This document shows positions 43,723 to 53,335 of a DNA stretch of 58,430 nt, piece after piece. The notes beneath the pieces are model-generated. The model saw only the letters and a list, made by a program, of their open reading frames with translations, did not search any database and was not told the DNA's origin. How positions within the stretch are numbered: position 1 is the stretch's first letter; every line of letters begins with the position of its first letter. The stretch covers positions 1 to 58,430 of the forward strand of contig PGYL01000010.1 in assembly GCA_002839645.1 (NCBI GenBank). Reading direction: 5' to 3'. Position numbers and translations under genes: made by a program. This DNA comes from Methanomicrobiales archaeon HGW-Methanomicrobiales-2 (GTDB lineage: Archaea > Halobacteriota > Methanomicrobia > Methanomicrobiales > Methanoculleaceae).

Positions 43723-43755
43723 ACTGTGTTAGTATGTAGCGTGCTAACATATAAC
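43720..43755 (-). promoter_or_regulatory. Promoter and overlapping inverted repeats of the symporter operon
   Basis: On the minus strand a TATA box TTATAT (43754-43749) is followed by the ATG at 43722. Two inverted repeats overlap the expected start of transcription: TGTTAG/CTAACA (43727-43732 and 43744-43749) and CATACT/AGTATG (43720-43725 and 43731-43736). The arrangement is that of an operator blocking RNA polymerase. Confidence 0.5.
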
Positions 43756-43810
43756 ACAATCGAAAGGGGCCGGGAGATCACCGTGATCGAGGGATACCTC
43801 CCAAAAAATG

Positions 43811-44314
43811 TTATTTGGAACTTTTTACCGTCTTCGGGCCCCGGAGGAGAGCAATCTTTCCCGTGCGGACGAGTTCCTTGATGCCGTACTGGCGCAGGAG
43901 CGTCTCCAGCGCGTCGATCTTGCTGATATCCCCCGTCACCTGGAGCACCAGCGTCTTTGCCCCGACGTCCACGACCTGGGCGCGGAAGATATCGGCGATC
44001 TGCAGGATCTCGGCGCGGGCCGGGCCGGTCTCGGCAGCCACCTTGATGAGAGCAAGCTCCCGCTCCACGCTCTCCCGCGCCGTCAGGTCCGAGACCTTGA
44101 TGACGTCGATGAGCTTGTTGGTCTGCTTCATCATCTGCTCGACGACCCCGTCGTCGCCGTTCACCACGATCGTGATCCGGCTCATATCCGGCTCTTCGCA
44201 GGTCCCGACGGCGAGGCTCTCGATGTTGAACCCCCGGCGCGAGAACATCGCGGCGACCCGGCTCAAGACGCCTGCCCGGTTCTCCACGAGGACGCTCAAC
44301 GTATGCTGTTTCAT
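43811..44314 (-). CDS. ilvN: Acetolactate synthase, regulatory subunit
   Basis: A 167-aa protein with an N-terminal ACT domain: [20 protein letters not shown], then [12 protein letters not shown] and [11 protein letters not shown]. The C-terminal domain contains [19 protein letters not shown], then [19 protein letters not shown]. It stimulates the catalytic subunit and confers valine feedback control. The ATG at 44314 lies in the ilvB stop codon (ATGA). The longer ORF reading through to 44818 is only the shadow frame of ilvB. A minus-strand run of six T residues at 43807-43802 after the stop could end the operon. Confidence 0.93.
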   Translation of the reverse strand: MKQHTLSVLVENRAGVLSRVAAMFSRRGFNIESLAVGTCEEPDMSRITIVVNGDDGVVEQMMKQTNKLIDVIKVSDLTARESVERELALIKVAAETGPARAEILQIADIFRAQVVDVGAKTLVLQVTGDISKIDALETLLRQYGIKELVRTGKIALLRGPKTVKSSK

Positions 44315-45987
44315 CTCTGGCGCACCCCGATCATCTCGTTGATCGCAGCACCGGCCGGGACCATGGGGAAGACGTTTTCCTCCCGCTCGACCCTGAAGTC
44401 CAGGACGAACGGCCCGTCGGCGGCGAGCGCAGTCTCGATCGCCCCCCGGACACCGTCCTTCTCCTCGACCTTGAGGCCCTCGATCCCGTAGGCGTTCGCG
44501 ATCTTCACGAAATCCACCGGCGGGAGCTCCGTATAGGAGTAGCGGCGGTCGTAGAAGAGTTCCTGCCACTGCCGCACCATCCCGAGGTACATGTTGTTTA
44601 AGATCACGACCTTGACGGGGATGTCGTACTGCGCCACCGTCCCGAACTCCTGGATGTTCATCTGGATGCTGCCGTCGCCGGCGACGTCGACGACCGGCAT
44701 ATCCGGCCGGGCGTAGTGGGCGCCGATGGCTGCCGGGAGGCCGTAGCCCATCGTCCCGAGACCGCCCGACGTGATCCAGGTCCGGGGTTTTGTGAAGGTG
44801 TAGTAGAGAGCGGTCCACATCTGGTTCTGGCCCACCTCGCTCACGATGATCCCCTCTCCCTTCAGGACATCGGAGAGCTGCTCGACGACGTACTGCGGGT
44901 GGAGGCGGTCGTCGTCGCTGTAACCGAGCGGGTACTGCGCCTTCCAGTTGTTGATCCGGGCGACCCAGTTCGCCGTGTCGCCGCGCTTCTTCATCCGCCG
45001 GAGGAGCGCCTGAAGCACCGCTTTGACGTCGCCCACGATCGGGACGTCGACCTTCTTGTTCTTCCCGATCTCCGCCGGGTCGATATCGATGTGGACGATC
45101 GCAGCGTTCGGCGCGAACGTCTCGATCTTGCCGGTGACCCGGTCATCGAACCGGACGCCGACGGCAAGCAGGAGGTCGCACTCCGTGACGGCGTAGTTCG
45201 CCGACTGGGTGCCGTGCATCCCGAGCATCCCGAGACAGAGCGGGTGGTCGCCGGGGACGGCGCCAAGCCCCATCAGGGTCGTTGTCACCGGGATGGCGGC
45301 GGTCTCCACAAACTCCAGGAGTTCGGCCGATGCTCCCGAGAGGACCGCGCCGCCGCCCGCATAGATCAGCGGCCGCTCCGCCCGGGCTATCAGGTCGAGC
45401 GCCTTATCGATCTGGCGGACGTGCCCCTCATAGTTGGGCTGGTAGCCCCGGAGGGAGACCGTTTTGGGGACGGTTCCTCCGCTCTTCACCTGGCTCGTGG
45501 TGACGTCTTTGGGGAGATCGACCAGCACCGGGCCGGGCCGGCCGGTCCGCGCTATGTAGAACGCTTCCTGGACCACGCGATCGAGATCGGCGACGTCCTT
45601 GACCAGGTAGTTGTGCTTGGTGACCGGCATCGTGATCCCGGTGATGTCCGACTCCTGGAACGCGTCGTTCCCGAGGAGGCCGGTCGGGACCTGGCCGGTG
45701 AGCGCCACGACGGGGATGGAATCCATATACGCCGTCGCGATCCCGGTGACCAGGTTGCATGCACCGGGGCCGGAGGTGGCAAGGCATACCCCTACGCGGC
45801 CGCTCGCACGCGCGTACCCGTCGGCCGCGTGCGCTGCTGCCTGCTCATGCCTTACCAGTATGTGCCGGATCGACGAATCGTAGAGTTCATCGTAGATCGG
45901 CAAAACGACGCCGCCGGGGTAGCCGAAGATGGTGTCTACCCCTTCTCGCTGCAGCGCTTCAATGAGAGTCCTGGCTCCGGTCTTCAT
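44311..45987 (-). CDS. ilvB: Acetolactate synthase, catalytic subunit
   Basis: A 558-aa thiamine diphosphate enzyme. E48 ([16 protein letters not shown]) is the conserved proton-relay residue. The FAD/central domain includes [12 protein letters not shown], and the cofactor motif is [19 protein letters not shown] followed by VVILNN. It joins two pyruvates, or pyruvate and 2-oxobutyrate, in valine and isoleucine synthesis. It overlaps ilvN by four bases and its start overlaps the end of the upstream isopropylmalate/citramalate synthase gene by 29 bases. All three form one operon on the minus strand. Confidence 0.96.
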   Translation of the reverse strand: MKTGARTLIEALQREGVDTIFGYPGGVVLPIYDELYDSSIRHILVRHEQAAAHAADGYARASGRVGVCLATSGPGACNLVTGIATAYMDSIPVVALTGQVPTGLLGNDAFQESDITGITMPVTKHNYLVKDVADLDRVVQEAFYIARTGRPGPVLVDLPKDVTTSQVKSGGTVPKTVSLRGYQPNYEGHVRQIDKALDLIARAERPLIYAGGGAVLSGASAELLEFVETAAIPVTTTLMGLGAVPGDHPLCLGMLGMHGTQSANYAVTECDLLLAVGVRFDDRVTGKIETFAPNAAIVHIDIDPAEIGKNKKVDVPIVGDVKAVLQALLRRMKKRGDTANWVARINNWKAQYPLGYSDDDRLHPQYVVEQLSDVLKGEGIIVSEVGQNQMWTALYYTFTKPRTWITSGGLGTMGYGLPAAIGAHYARPDMPVVDVAGDGSIQMNIQEFGTVAQYDIPVKVVILNNMYLGMVRQWQELFYDRRYSYTELPPVDFVKIANAYGIEGLKVEEKDGVRGAIETALAADGPFVLDFRVEREENVFPMVPAGAAINEMIGVRQR

Positions 45988-47470
45988 GCTCTTCCCTGAG
46001 TAATCTGTTCATCCCGGCGATAACTGCTTCGACGCTTGCCATGATGATGTCGGTCCGGGCACCCCGTGACGTCACGGTCTTCCCGTCCTTGCTGAGTTTC
46101 ACCGAAACGTCAACGAGAGCGTCCGTGCCGCCGGTTATCGCGTCCACGCGATATTCGTCCAGCCTTACGTTGCCGACATCCGCCACCGATCTCTGGAGCG
46201 CGCGGATCGCCGCATCCACCGGCCCGGTCCCGACTGCGGCACCGGTGATCTCTTCGCCGTGAACGAGCATCGTCACCGAGGCGGTCGGGACCGCGTTGCT
46301 GCCCGAGACGATGGTGAACTGGCGAAGTTCGATGCAGGGGGTAAACTCGATCTCCATGACGGTATCGGCTATCGCCATGATGTCGGCATCGGTTGCCCGC
46401 ATCCCCGCATCCCCGAGGCTTTTGATCCGGCTGACGATCTCCGCGAGTTGCGCGGCATCGGGGGCATACCCCATATCGTGGAGCGCGGCCTCGACCGCCG
46501 CCGACCCGGAGTGCTTCCCGAGGACGATGCGGCGCTTCCGCCCGACCCTCTCGGGCCGGAGCGGCTCGTAGGTGCTCGCGTCCCGCATCACCCCGTGGGC
46601 GTGGATCCCGCTTTCGTGCGTGAAGGCCATCTCGCCGACGATCGGCTTGTTGGTCGCAAGCGGCACCCCGGTCAGCCGGGCGACATGCGTCGAGAGCGGG
46701 TAGAGTTCTTCGGTCTTGATCCCGGTATCGACCCCGTAGAGGACCTCGAGCGCCATCACCAGTTCTTCAAGGCCCGTGTTGCCCGCCCGCTCCCCGAGGC
46801 CGTTGACGGTGACGTGGGCACAGGATGCCCCCGCACGGAGGGCGGCGACGGTGTTTGCGAGCGCGAACCCGAGATCGTCGTGGCAGTGGATGGAGAGCGG
46901 GGCGAAGAGGAGCGGCGGTATGATTGCGGCCGCCCGCTCGGGCGTGAGGAGCCCGACGGTGTCGCAGAAGCAGAGCCGGTCTGCGCCCCGCTCGACTCCT
47001 TCCCGGAAGACCTCTGCAAGGAACGCCTGGTCGGCGCGGGATGCGTCCTCCCCGGAGAGTTCGACGATGAGCCCGCGGCTCTTCGCGTACTCGATGGCGC
47101 TCCAGGCCATCTCGCAGACCTGCTCGCGGGTCTTTCGGAGCTTCTTGCTGATGTGGAGGTCGCTGACCGGGATGACGAGGTGGACGGAGTCGGCGCCGGC
47201 GTCGGCAGCGAGGTCGATATCCCCCGAGAGTGCCCGGACATACGTGCAGCACTCGGCGGCAAGCCCGGCATCGGCGATAGCACGGATGGACTGGCGTTCT
47301 CCAACGGAAGCGGCGGCAGAGCCTGCTTCGATCACGTGGACCCCGAGGTCGGAAAGATGCGTTGCGATCTCAAGTTTTTCGGCCGGCGTCAGGCAGACAC
47401 CCGGTGTCTGTTCGCCGTCCCGTAGGGTTGTGTCAAAAAAGCGAATCGATTCAACCAATAAAACGATCAC
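45959..47470 (-). CDS. 2-isopropylmalate synthase / citramalate synthase family
   Basis: A 503-aa HMGL-like enzyme. The active-site start is [15 protein letters not shown]. The substrate region has [20 protein letters not shown] and [15 protein letters not shown]. The Ser/His-rich ESGIHAHG and GKHSG motifs follow. The C-terminal LeuA dimer regulatory domain runs from about residue 385. It condenses acetyl-CoA with 2-oxoisovalerate (LeuA) or pyruvate (CimA), and the two cannot be separated reliably without alignment. Being in one operon with ilvB and ilvN allows either. The start is uncertain: GTG 47470 (used here) or TTG 47458, just before [10 protein letters not shown]. Confidence 0.85.
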   Translation of the reverse strand: MIVLLVESIRFFDTTLRDGEQTPGVCLTPAEKLEIATHLSDLGVHVIEAGSAAASVGERQSIRAIADAGLAAECCTYVRALSGDIDLAADAGADSVHLVIPVSDLHISKKLRKTREQVCEMAWSAIEYAKSRGLIVELSGEDASRADQAFLAEVFREGVERGADRLCFCDTVGLLTPERAAAIIPPLLFAPLSIHCHDDLGFALANTVAALRAGASCAHVTVNGLGERAGNTGLEELVMALEVLYGVDTGIKTEELYPLSTHVARLTGVPLATNKPIVGEMAFTHESGIHAHGVMRDASTYEPLRPERVGRKRRIVLGKHSGSAAVEAALHDMGYAPDAAQLAEIVSRIKSLGDAGMRATDADIMAIADTVMEIEFTPCIELRQFTIVSGSNAVPTASVTMLVHGEEITGAAVGTGPVDAAIRALQRSVADVGNVRLDEYRVDAITGGTDALVDVSVKLSKDGKTVTSRGARTDIIMASVEAVIAGMNRLLREEHEDRSQDSH

Positions 47471-47561
47471 ACATAGTGCAATTCACCGTCAGGAAATTGG
47501 CGGCGGCGCTACTTAAATGTTGGGCATTCGGGGAACCTGGTGCAGGGTAAAAAGAGGGTGG

Positions 47562-48236
47562 TTATGCCGGCGCCGGAGCGCTCTCGTAGAGGAGGGCGAC
47601 GTACCGGGCGGAGAAGATACTGAACGCCGGCGTGAGGAGGAACAGGAGGATAAGACCAAGGATCGGGATGAGCATGAGGACGAACTCCGCGATCGCGATC
47701 ACGATGCCCATGACGAGCAGGGCGATGAAGATGTTGAGCCATCCGATCCTGCCGATGTGAGTGAGAAGGGTGCGAATCCTGAAAGCCTCGCCCATGCTGC
47801 CCGTCCGGGAGAACCGGACCACCGCAAACGTCGAGAGGATCCCGATGATGATGGCGGCGACGATGAAGATGGCGAAGATTGCCAGGGCTATGAAGATGCC
47901 CAGCTCCGGGCCGAGGCCCGATGCGGAATCTGTTCCCGGGGTCGTTGTTGCCGAAACCGGGATGAAGTACAGCGCGAAGGGGAGGATCGTGAGGATCATG
48001 AGCGGGATTGCGTAGACGATCGTGATGACGAGCAGTTTAATGCCGTCGATAAAGAGCCCGACCCAGCCTTCAAGTTCGGGTGCGGGCTTTGCGCCGCTCA
48101 TGACCCGCACGGTGTAGCCGTAGATGAGCGGGAATATGATCGTGCTGATGAGCAGGAGGAGCCAGCGGGCCCACTTGCCCCAGATGGCGTCCTTCGCATA
48201 ATCGAAGGACTCGCTGAGTAATCGCATGTAATCCAT
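47562..48236 (-). CDS. DUF4013 membrane protein, paralogue 1
   Basis: A 224-aa protein from ATG 48236. It has the family pattern: MDYMRLLSESFDYAKDAIWG, a first helix WLLLLISTIIFPLIYGYTVR, the VMSGAKPAPELEGWVGLFIDG loop (residues 45-65), two further helices, the motif RFSRTGSMGEAF, and a C-terminal helix pair ending ARYVALLYESAPAPA. About five or six membrane helices are expected. It is most similar to paralogue 3 (WGKWARWLLLLISTI compared with WGKWVQWILLVISTI). The function of DUF4013 is not known. It is the last of four copies in a row on the minus strand. Confidence 0.88.
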   Translation of the reverse strand: MDYMRLLSESFDYAKDAIWGKWARWLLLLISTIIFPLIYGYTVRVMSGAKPAPELEGWVGLFIDGIKLLVITIVYAIPLMILTILPFALYFIPVSATTTPGTDSASGLGPELGIFIALAIFAIFIVAAIIIGILSTFAVVRFSRTGSMGEAFRIRTLLTHIGRIGWLNIFIALLVMGIVIAIAEFVLMLIPILGLILLFLLTPAFSIFSARYVALLYESAPAPA

Positions 48237-48430
48237 GGGTATCACCGCATGTTGGGTAAGTATCGTTCGTTCGTGGAGATAAGCGCGTTGCTTTGTTCGC
48301 GATGCAATTATCCTGGTTTTTTTGTTTTGAGGCAGACTGGTTCCGCATACGGATGAGGGACTACCGCGACGGAGACCACAGACCCGCTCCGCTCCGCAAG
48401 AAGGATAAAAAAAGTAAGATTATTCCTGTA

Positions 48431-49114
48431 TTACGCGGAAGCGGGCGCTGCCTCGTAGATCTGGGCAAGGTAGCGGGCGTAGAAGATGGCAAACGCCGCG
48501 TTGAGGAAGATTGCAATGAGCCAGCCGAGGAGGGGTATCGCACTGAGGATGCCGACCACGAAGCCGTAGATGAGCGCGACGACGACGAGGACGATGACCG
48601 CGATGATCCAGGTTCCCCACCCGAGAGCACCGATCTGTCCAAGGATGGCACTGAAGTTGAACGCCTCACCGATGCTGTCCGTGTGGGCGAACCGCAGTAC
48701 GGCAAACAGGGCGATGAACGCCATGACGAGCCCGACGAGTAAGGCGAGGAAGGCTCCTGCCATTGCGCCGAGGATTGCAGCGCCGGCCGCAGTCGGGTCG
48801 GTCGTTGCCATTCCTGCGATGACGCTGAGGCCGCCGAGAAGGAGGAAGACCAGGAGCGCCGGGATCATGTAGACGAACCCGATGATGTTCAGTTTCCATC
48901 CGTCGACGAAGAGCTTGCCCCACTCGTCGACCGCGGGGGCCGGTGTTTTGCCGGCGAGCACCCGCACGACGTAGCCGGAAAGCAGCGGGATCAGGGAGAG
49001 CGTGAACGTCTGGACGAGTGCCAGGACGGCCAGGATGATCCAGTCCATCCACTTTCCGACCAGAGCCTCTTTGGTATACTCAAACGAATTGGAGATAACA
49101 GAAACGTAGTCCAT
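48431..49114 (-). CDS. DUF4013 membrane protein, paralogue 2
   Basis: A 227-aa protein beginning MDYVSVISNSFEYTKEALVG. Features are LVQTFTLSLIPLLSGYVVRV, the AGKTPAPAVDEWGKLFVDGWKLNI loop (split about residues 52-75), RFAHTDSIGEAFNFSAIL and a C-terminal ARYLAQIYEAAPASA. It groups with paralogue 4 by the W-G-x-L-F-V-D-G-W-K-L-N-I loop and the QTFTL helix. Its upstream region shares a 21-bp element with paralogue 3. A minus-strand T7 run at 48413-48407 follows the stop, suggesting that it is transcribed alone. Confidence 0.88.
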   Translation of the reverse strand: MDYVSVISNSFEYTKEALVGKWMDWIILAVLALVQTFTLSLIPLLSGYVVRVLAGKTPAPAVDEWGKLFVDGWKLNIIGFVYMIPALLVFLLLGGLSVIAGMATTDPTAAGAAILGAMAGAFLALLVGLVMAFIALFAVLRFAHTDSIGEAFNFSAILGQIGALGWGTWIIAVIVLVVVALIYGFVVGILSAIPLLGWLIAIFLNAAFAIFYARYLAQIYEAAPASA

Positions 49115-49221
49115 AGGTGTACCACCTACGTGTTATTTTGAGAAATTAAGATATAAATGTATTTGGCAAAACCCCATGCACACCGTACATATTTCTTGAA
49201 ACGGGGTAGTTAGATCATTAC

Positions 49222-49242
49222 AAATCGGCTAATTCCGGCAGA
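49222..49242 (-). repeat. 21-bp element upstream of DUF4013 paralogue 2
   Basis: The 21-bp sequence starting AAATCGGCTAATTCCGG is identical to 50136-50156, and in both places it lies about 107 bases before the start codon. Smaller shared blocks flank it (ATATAAACAC, ATAACGG). It may be an upstream regulatory site or the trace of the gene duplication. No gene lies in 49115-49375. Confidence 0.6.
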
Positions 49243-49375
49243 GATCGTTCCGGCAGAAATGAGATTACCGGGGCATATAAACACTCGGATCATGATAACG
49301 GCGATGGCCCGTGCCGCTCCGAAGCGTCCGGACTCTTCTTCGCGGTTATAGGTCAGAAAAAGGAGAGATGAGGTT

Positions 49376-50029
49376 TTAAGCCGGTGCACGAGCGCTCTCG
49401 TAGATCAGCGTCATGTACCGCGCTGCGAAGATAGCCCAGACGGGGTACAGGAAGAGCGTGATCAGCCAGCCGAGGACGGGGATCATGTTCAGCACGGTCG
49501 TGATGATGGAGAAGACAATCCCGACGACCCACAGGACGATGAGGGCGATGATGTAACTGCCCCAGCCGATCTTCCCGATGTGCTCGAGGATGGCGCCGAA
49601 GGCGAATGCCTGGCCCATACTGTCCTTCTGTGCGAACCGGATGGTTCCGATCGCCGAGATCAGCGTGATGAGGATCGCGACGACGATCATGACCAGCAGA
49701 CCGATGCCCATCGACCCGAAGGCGAGCATGGGATCGCCGTCGTTAGCGGCGACCATGAACGCCGGGATGAAGAAGATGGCCGCGATGATGAAGATCGGGA
49801 TCGAGTAGATGATGCCGATGATGAGCAACTTCAGGCCGTCAATGAACATTCCTACCCAGTTATCCGTTTCAGGAGCCGGCTTTACACCGCTGTAAATGCG
49901 GACCATATACCCCATGATGAGCGGGAATATGATCGTGCTGATGACGAGCAGGATCCATTGGACCCACTTGCCCCAGACAGCATCTTTGGCATAGCTGAAC
50001 GAATCGCCCAGCATGTTTCCATAATCCAT
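49376..50029 (-). CDS. DUF4013 membrane protein, paralogue 3
   Basis: A 217-aa protein from ATG 50029. It begins MDYGNMLGDSFSYAKDAVWG and has the STIIFPLIMGYMVRIYSG helix, the KPAPETDNWVGMFIDGLKLL loop, RFAQKDSMGQAF and the C-terminal pair ending ARYMTLIYESARAPA. It groups with paralogue 1. The longer ORF that runs back to 50893 is not the gene; it is a chance read-through that overlaps the next paralogue on the same strand in another frame. TATATATCAC near 50051-50060 on the minus strand is a good TATA element, about 25 bases from the start. Confidence 0.88.
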   Translation of the reverse strand: MDYGNMLGDSFSYAKDAVWGKWVQWILLVISTIIFPLIMGYMVRIYSGVKPAPETDNWVGMFIDGLKLLIIGIIYSIPIFIIAAIFFIPAFMVAANDGDPMLAFGSMGIGLLVMIVVAILITLISAIGTIRFAQKDSMGQAFAFGAILEHIGKIGWGSYIIALIVLWVVGIVFSIITTVLNMIPVLGWLITLFLYPVWAIFAARYMTLIYESARAPA

Positions 50030-50135
50030 AGGTAAATCGCCTAAGATTGCATTTGCGAACGTGATATATAAGAGTGTTGGTCGAATGCTGATGCAGACCA
50101 TGTATATTCCCAGAAAAGAACGAATAACGCAGTAT

Positions 50136-50156
50136 AAATCGGCTAATTCCGGCAGA
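50136..50156 (-). repeat. 21-bp element upstream of DUF4013 paralogue 3
   Basis: Second copy of the AAATCGGCTAATTCCGG... element, 107 bases upstream of the ATG at 50029. Its surroundings are similar but diverged compared with the region upstream of paralogue 2. No gene is seen in 50030-50262. Confidence 0.6.
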
Positions 50157-50262
50157 AATTGCTTTCGCAGGAACAGGAGCGCCGTGACATACAAACACCC
50201 GGTCTTAATAACGGTGAAGGGCGTGTGCCCGGAGAGGGGCACCAGAAAAGGGGCGTGGGGTT

Positions 50263-50955
50263 TTACGCCGGCGCCGGGGCGCTCTCGTAAGCCTCCACGA
50301 GGTAGCGGGCGTGGAAGATGCCGAACGCCACCCCTAAAAAGAGGTTGATGATCCAGCCGAGGATGGGTATCGAGGCGATGAGCCCGAGCACGACCGCATA
50401 GACGAGGCCGATGAGGGCGAGGACGATGACGGCAAGGATCCAGGACCCCCACCCGATCCGCCCTATGTGTCTCGCGATCGCCCCGAAGCTGAATGCCTGG
50501 AAGAAACTTCCCGTGTGAGCGAACCGCACGACCGCAAACATGGCGATGAACGATATGATGACCCAGACGACGGCCGCAATCAGGATGCCGGTGAAGGCAA
50601 CGGCGACGGCCGACGCCCATACGTCGGGGTTGTCCAATCCCCGCGCCGCTATGGCGGAGACGGCCGCAATCCCCCCAAAGACTGCCAGGACCAGGATGAC
50701 CGGGATCAGGTAGATCAGGGTGATGATGTTCAACTTCCATCCGTCGACAAAGAGCCGGCCCCACTGGTTCACGTCCGGGGCGGGCCGCCGGCCGGAGAGC
50801 ACCCGGACGATGTAGCCGCTCGCGAGCGGGATTAAAAAGAGCGTGAACGTCTGGATGAGCGAGAGAATAACCAGGAGCACCCACCGCCCCCATTCACCCC
50901 AGAGAGCCTCTTTCGTGTAACGAAACGACCTGGAGATAAGATTGCCGTAGTCCAT
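50263..50955 (-). CDS. DUF4013 membrane protein, paralogue 4
   Basis: A 230-aa protein from ATG 50955. It begins MDYGNLISRSFRYTKEALWG, continues SLIQTFTLFLIPLASGYIVR, then the SGRRPAPDVNQWGRLFVDG loop, RFAHTGSFFQAFSFGAI and ends ARYLVEAYESAPAPA. It resembles paralogue 2 most. The four copies thus form two pairs (1 with 3, 2 with 4) in alternating order, suggesting duplication of a two-gene unit. The longer ORF to 51153 is not used since all paralogues start with MDY. The promoter lies in 50956-51043. Confidence 0.88.
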   Translation of the reverse strand: MDYGNLISRSFRYTKEALWGEWGRWVLLVILSLIQTFTLFLIPLASGYIVRVLSGRRPAPDVNQWGRLFVDGWKLNIITLIYLIPVILVLAVFGGIAAVSAIAARGLDNPDVWASAVAVAFTGILIAAVVWVIISFIAMFAVVRFAHTGSFFQAFSFGAIARHIGRIGWGSWILAVIVLALIGLVYAVVLGLIASIPILGWIINLFLGVAFGIFHARYLVEAYESAPAPA

Positions 50956-51043
50956 ATCATGCCACCTTCGGCCGTGGAGAGAGGGCGGGGGATATAACCG
51001 TTTGGGGACCCGGCAAAAAAGAGGCCTCCCGGCCTCGGAGCCG

Positions 51044-51487
51044 TCAGAGTTCCTTCTGCAGATACACCATATCGACGAGTCGTTCGCCGCAGTCGAAGAT
51101 CGGGTGGTCGTAATGATCGACAAAGAAATTCTCGACGCGATGGGATACGACAAACCCGCACCGCTCGTAGAACCGGAGGATGCGAGGGGATTCGCCCGTG
51201 CCGACGAGCATCATGCGGCACCTGCCCCGGTAGTGCTCGAAAATGTACTCGATAAGCCGCCTGCCGTAGCCCTGCCCCCGGCACTCTTCGTAGGTGGCTA
51301 TGTTCTTCAGTTCACAGATGCCGTCGCCTTCGCACGTCACCACGCAGACACTCTTCAAGTCGCCGTCATACAGAGCAAACAGGTCCCCGCGGTCCAGGTA
51401 GCGATCGATCATATCCTCCTGCTCGTCCCCGATCAGCAGCAGGTCAAGGAACCGCTTCTTGTTCTCCCGGACTTGTTCAATCTTCAT
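51044..51487 (-). CDS. GNAT-family N-acetyltransferase
   Basis: A 147-aa protein. The acetyl-CoA binding motif A is [16 protein letters not shown] (residues 68-83), preceded by the [11 protein letters not shown] strand and followed by [21 protein letters not shown]. The order and length match small GNAT enzymes. The substrate is unknown. The C-terminus ([20 protein letters not shown]) is typical of ybbK/MSMEG-type members. It lies on the same strand as the DUF4013 genes but with a gap of about 90 bases, and probably uses its own promoter. The ATG at 51487 is the only sensible start. Confidence 0.85.
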   Translation of the reverse strand: MKIEQVRENKKRFLDLLLIGDEQEDMIDRYLDRGDLFALYDGDLKSVCVVTCEGDGICELKNIATYEECRGQGYGRRLIEYIFEHYRGRCRMMLVGTGESPRILRFYERCGFVVSHRVENFFVDHYDHPIFDCGERLVDMVYLQKEL

Positions 51488-51643
51488 GGCAGACCCGACT
51501 GGAATGCGGTTTTACGTAAAAAGGCTCTGTTGAAACCCTATTCTGATCTTCCTCCCTATCCTGATAAGGCTGGTGCCGGACCCGGCCTGTCCCCGGGACG
51601 ACTTTTCTCTCGGGCATCTCCGCATGCCGTGGACCGTGGTGGC

Positions 51644-51759
51644 TATCGCCATGGGGTAGGGCTGACGGGGAGGGGGTCTCCCCCTCCCCTGTCTCGCGCG
51701 AAGATCCGCATAGCTCAGGCCCCACCCCGCCCCGGGGGCGGGGGCAGTCATGGCGATAC
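51644..51759 (+). repeat. Dispersed GC-rich repeat, copy B
   Basis: It begins TATCGCCATG and ends CATGGCGATA, a perfect 10-bp inverted terminal pair. The centre has GACGGGGAGGGGG, CCCCTGTCTC and CCCCACCCCGCCCC, as in copies A and C, but lacks the CCTCCGGCCTCC block. The outward similarity to copy A includes ATGCCGTGGACCG (from 51624). The remainder of 51488-51850 has no gene I can support. Confidence 0.75.
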
Positions 51760-51850
51760 CCGGTGGAAAGCCGTACCCCGGAGTGCGGCATCTGGAACAA
51801 ACAGGTGGGGGTTCAACAAAGCCGAAAAAAAGAGATCTCCGGCCGGCCGT

Positions 51851-53335
51851 TCAGTGCCGGAAGTGCCGCACGCCGGTAAAGACCATCGCGATGTTGAGCC
51901 GGTTCGCCGCCTCGATGACCTCCGCATCGCGGATGGAGCCGCCCGGCTGGACGAGCGCCGTCGCGCCCGCCGCCGCCGCGACCTCCATGGTGTCGGGGAA
52001 GGGGAGGAAGGCGTCCGAGGCGACCGCCGAGCCGACAAGGGGCTTTCGGGCCTTCCTGACCGCGATCTCCGCGGACTCGACCCGGTTCATCTGCCCGGCA
52101 CCGATACCGATGACCGCTTTCTCGTCGGCAAATATGATGGCATTACTCTTCGTGTGCTTGCAGACCTTCAGGGCAAGTTGCATCGCCCGCATCTCGTGGG
52201 CGTCGGGTTCCCGCTCGCTCACGACCCGCCAGTCCTCGCGGCAGGGCTCCGTGCGCTGGACCAGGACGCCGCCGTCGATGGTCCGGATCTCGTCCTGCAC
52301 CACGGGCTCCGGCAGCCGGAGCACCCGCATATTCTCCTTGGCCTTCATGATCTCAAGCGCTCCCGGGGTGTAGGACGGGGCGACCACGACTTCGACGAAC
52401 GTCCCGACAAACTCCCGGGCGACGTCCTCCGTCACCTCGCGGTTCAGGGCGACGATCGAGCCGTAGGCCGAGACCGGGTCGACATCCCGGGCGGCGATGT
52501 AGGTACCGAGGAGGTTCTCCCCGGTCGCCACGCCGCAGGGGTTGTTGTGCTTGACGATGACCACGGCGCAGTCGTCAAACTCCCGGAGCAGGCCGACCGC
52601 CGCGTGGACGTCGAGGTAGTTGTTGTAGGACATCGACTTCCCCTGGAGCGGCTGCTCTGCGGCGATGCCGGCATCGCCGTAAACGGCGGCCGCCTGGTGC
52701 GGGTTCTCACCGTACCGGAGCGGTCTTCCGTTGCGGAACTGGACCGTGAGGACCTCGGGGAACGGCCGGTCGACGCCGGTGAGGTAGTTCGTGATCGCAG
52801 CATCGTAGGCCGCCGTCCGGGCGAACGCCTTTGCAGCGAGGTTCAGCCGCTCTTCGGGCGCAAAGCCGCCCCGCCGGACGGCCTCCGCCGCCGTCGCGTA
52901 GTCGGCGCTCTCCACCACGACCGCGACGTACTTATGGTTCTTCGCCGCCGCCCGCACCATCGCCGGGCCGCCGATATCGATGTACTCGATCATCTCCTCA
53001 AGGGAGAGCCCCGTGGCGCTCATCTCCTCGAAGGGATAGAGGTTCACCACCACAAGGTCGATCGGCTCGATGCCGTGCTCCTGCATCACGGCGTCGTCGA
53101 TGCCGCGGCGCCCGAGGATGCCCCCGTGCACCTTCGGGTGGAGCGTCTTTACCCGCCCGTGCATCATCTCGGGAAAGCCGGTGTGCGTGGAGACGTCGGT
53201 GAACGGAACTCCCGCCTGCTTGAGCGCGGCCCCGGTGCCGCCCGAACTCAGGAGCCGGTAATCGTGCTCGACGAGCACCTTTGCAAGATCGACAATGCCT
53301 GCTTTATCCCAGACAGACAGCAGTGCCCACTTCAT
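51851..53335 (-). CDS. purH: Bifunctional PurH: AICAR formyltransferase / IMP cyclohydrolase
   Basis: Starting at ATG 53335 the product has 494 residues. The N-terminal MGS-like cyclohydrolase region has WALLSVWDKAGIVDLAKV, then SSGGTGAALKQ and the HGRVKTLHPKVHGGIL motif. The formyltransferase domain has RYGENPHQAA, SYNNYLDVHAA and the catalytic KHNNPCG (262-268). It carries out the final two steps of purine synthesis. Many archaea use separate PurP/PurO, so the bifunctional PurH is a bacterial-type enzyme that may have been acquired by some methanogens. The longer ORF upstream (to 53557) is not used. A TATA box (AAATATATATCC, minus strand about 53372-53361) precedes the start. Confidence 0.94.
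   Translation of the reverse strand: MKWALLSVWDKAGIVDLAKVLVEHDYRLLSSGGTGAALKQAGVPFTDVSTHTGFPEMMHGRVKTLHPKVHGGILGRRGIDDAVMQEHGIEPIDLVVVNLYPFEEMSATGLSLEEMIEYIDIGGPAMVRAAAKNHKYVAVVVESADYATAAEAVRRGGFAPEERLNLAAKAFARTAAYDAAITNYLTGVDRPFPEVLTVQFRNGRPLRYGENPHQAAAVYGDAGIAAEQPLQGKSMSYNNYLDVHAAVGLLREFDDCAVVIVKHNNPCGVATGENLLGTYIAARDVDPVSAYGSIVALNREVTEDVAREFVGTFVEVVVAPSYTPGALEIMKAKENMRVLRLPEPVVQDEIRTIDGGVLVQRTEPCREDWRVVSEREPDAHEMRAMQLALKVCKHTKSNAIIFADEKAVIGIGAGQMNRVESAEIAVRKARKPLVGSAVASDAFLPFPDTMEVAAAAGATALVQPGGSIRDAEVIEAANRLNIAMVFTGVRHFRH

Noticed and set aside
49376-50893. 505-aa ORF covering DUF4013 paralogue 3 and beyond
   Set aside because: Only the last 217 codons are real. The upstream part is a shifted frame of paralogue 4 plus intergenic sequence.
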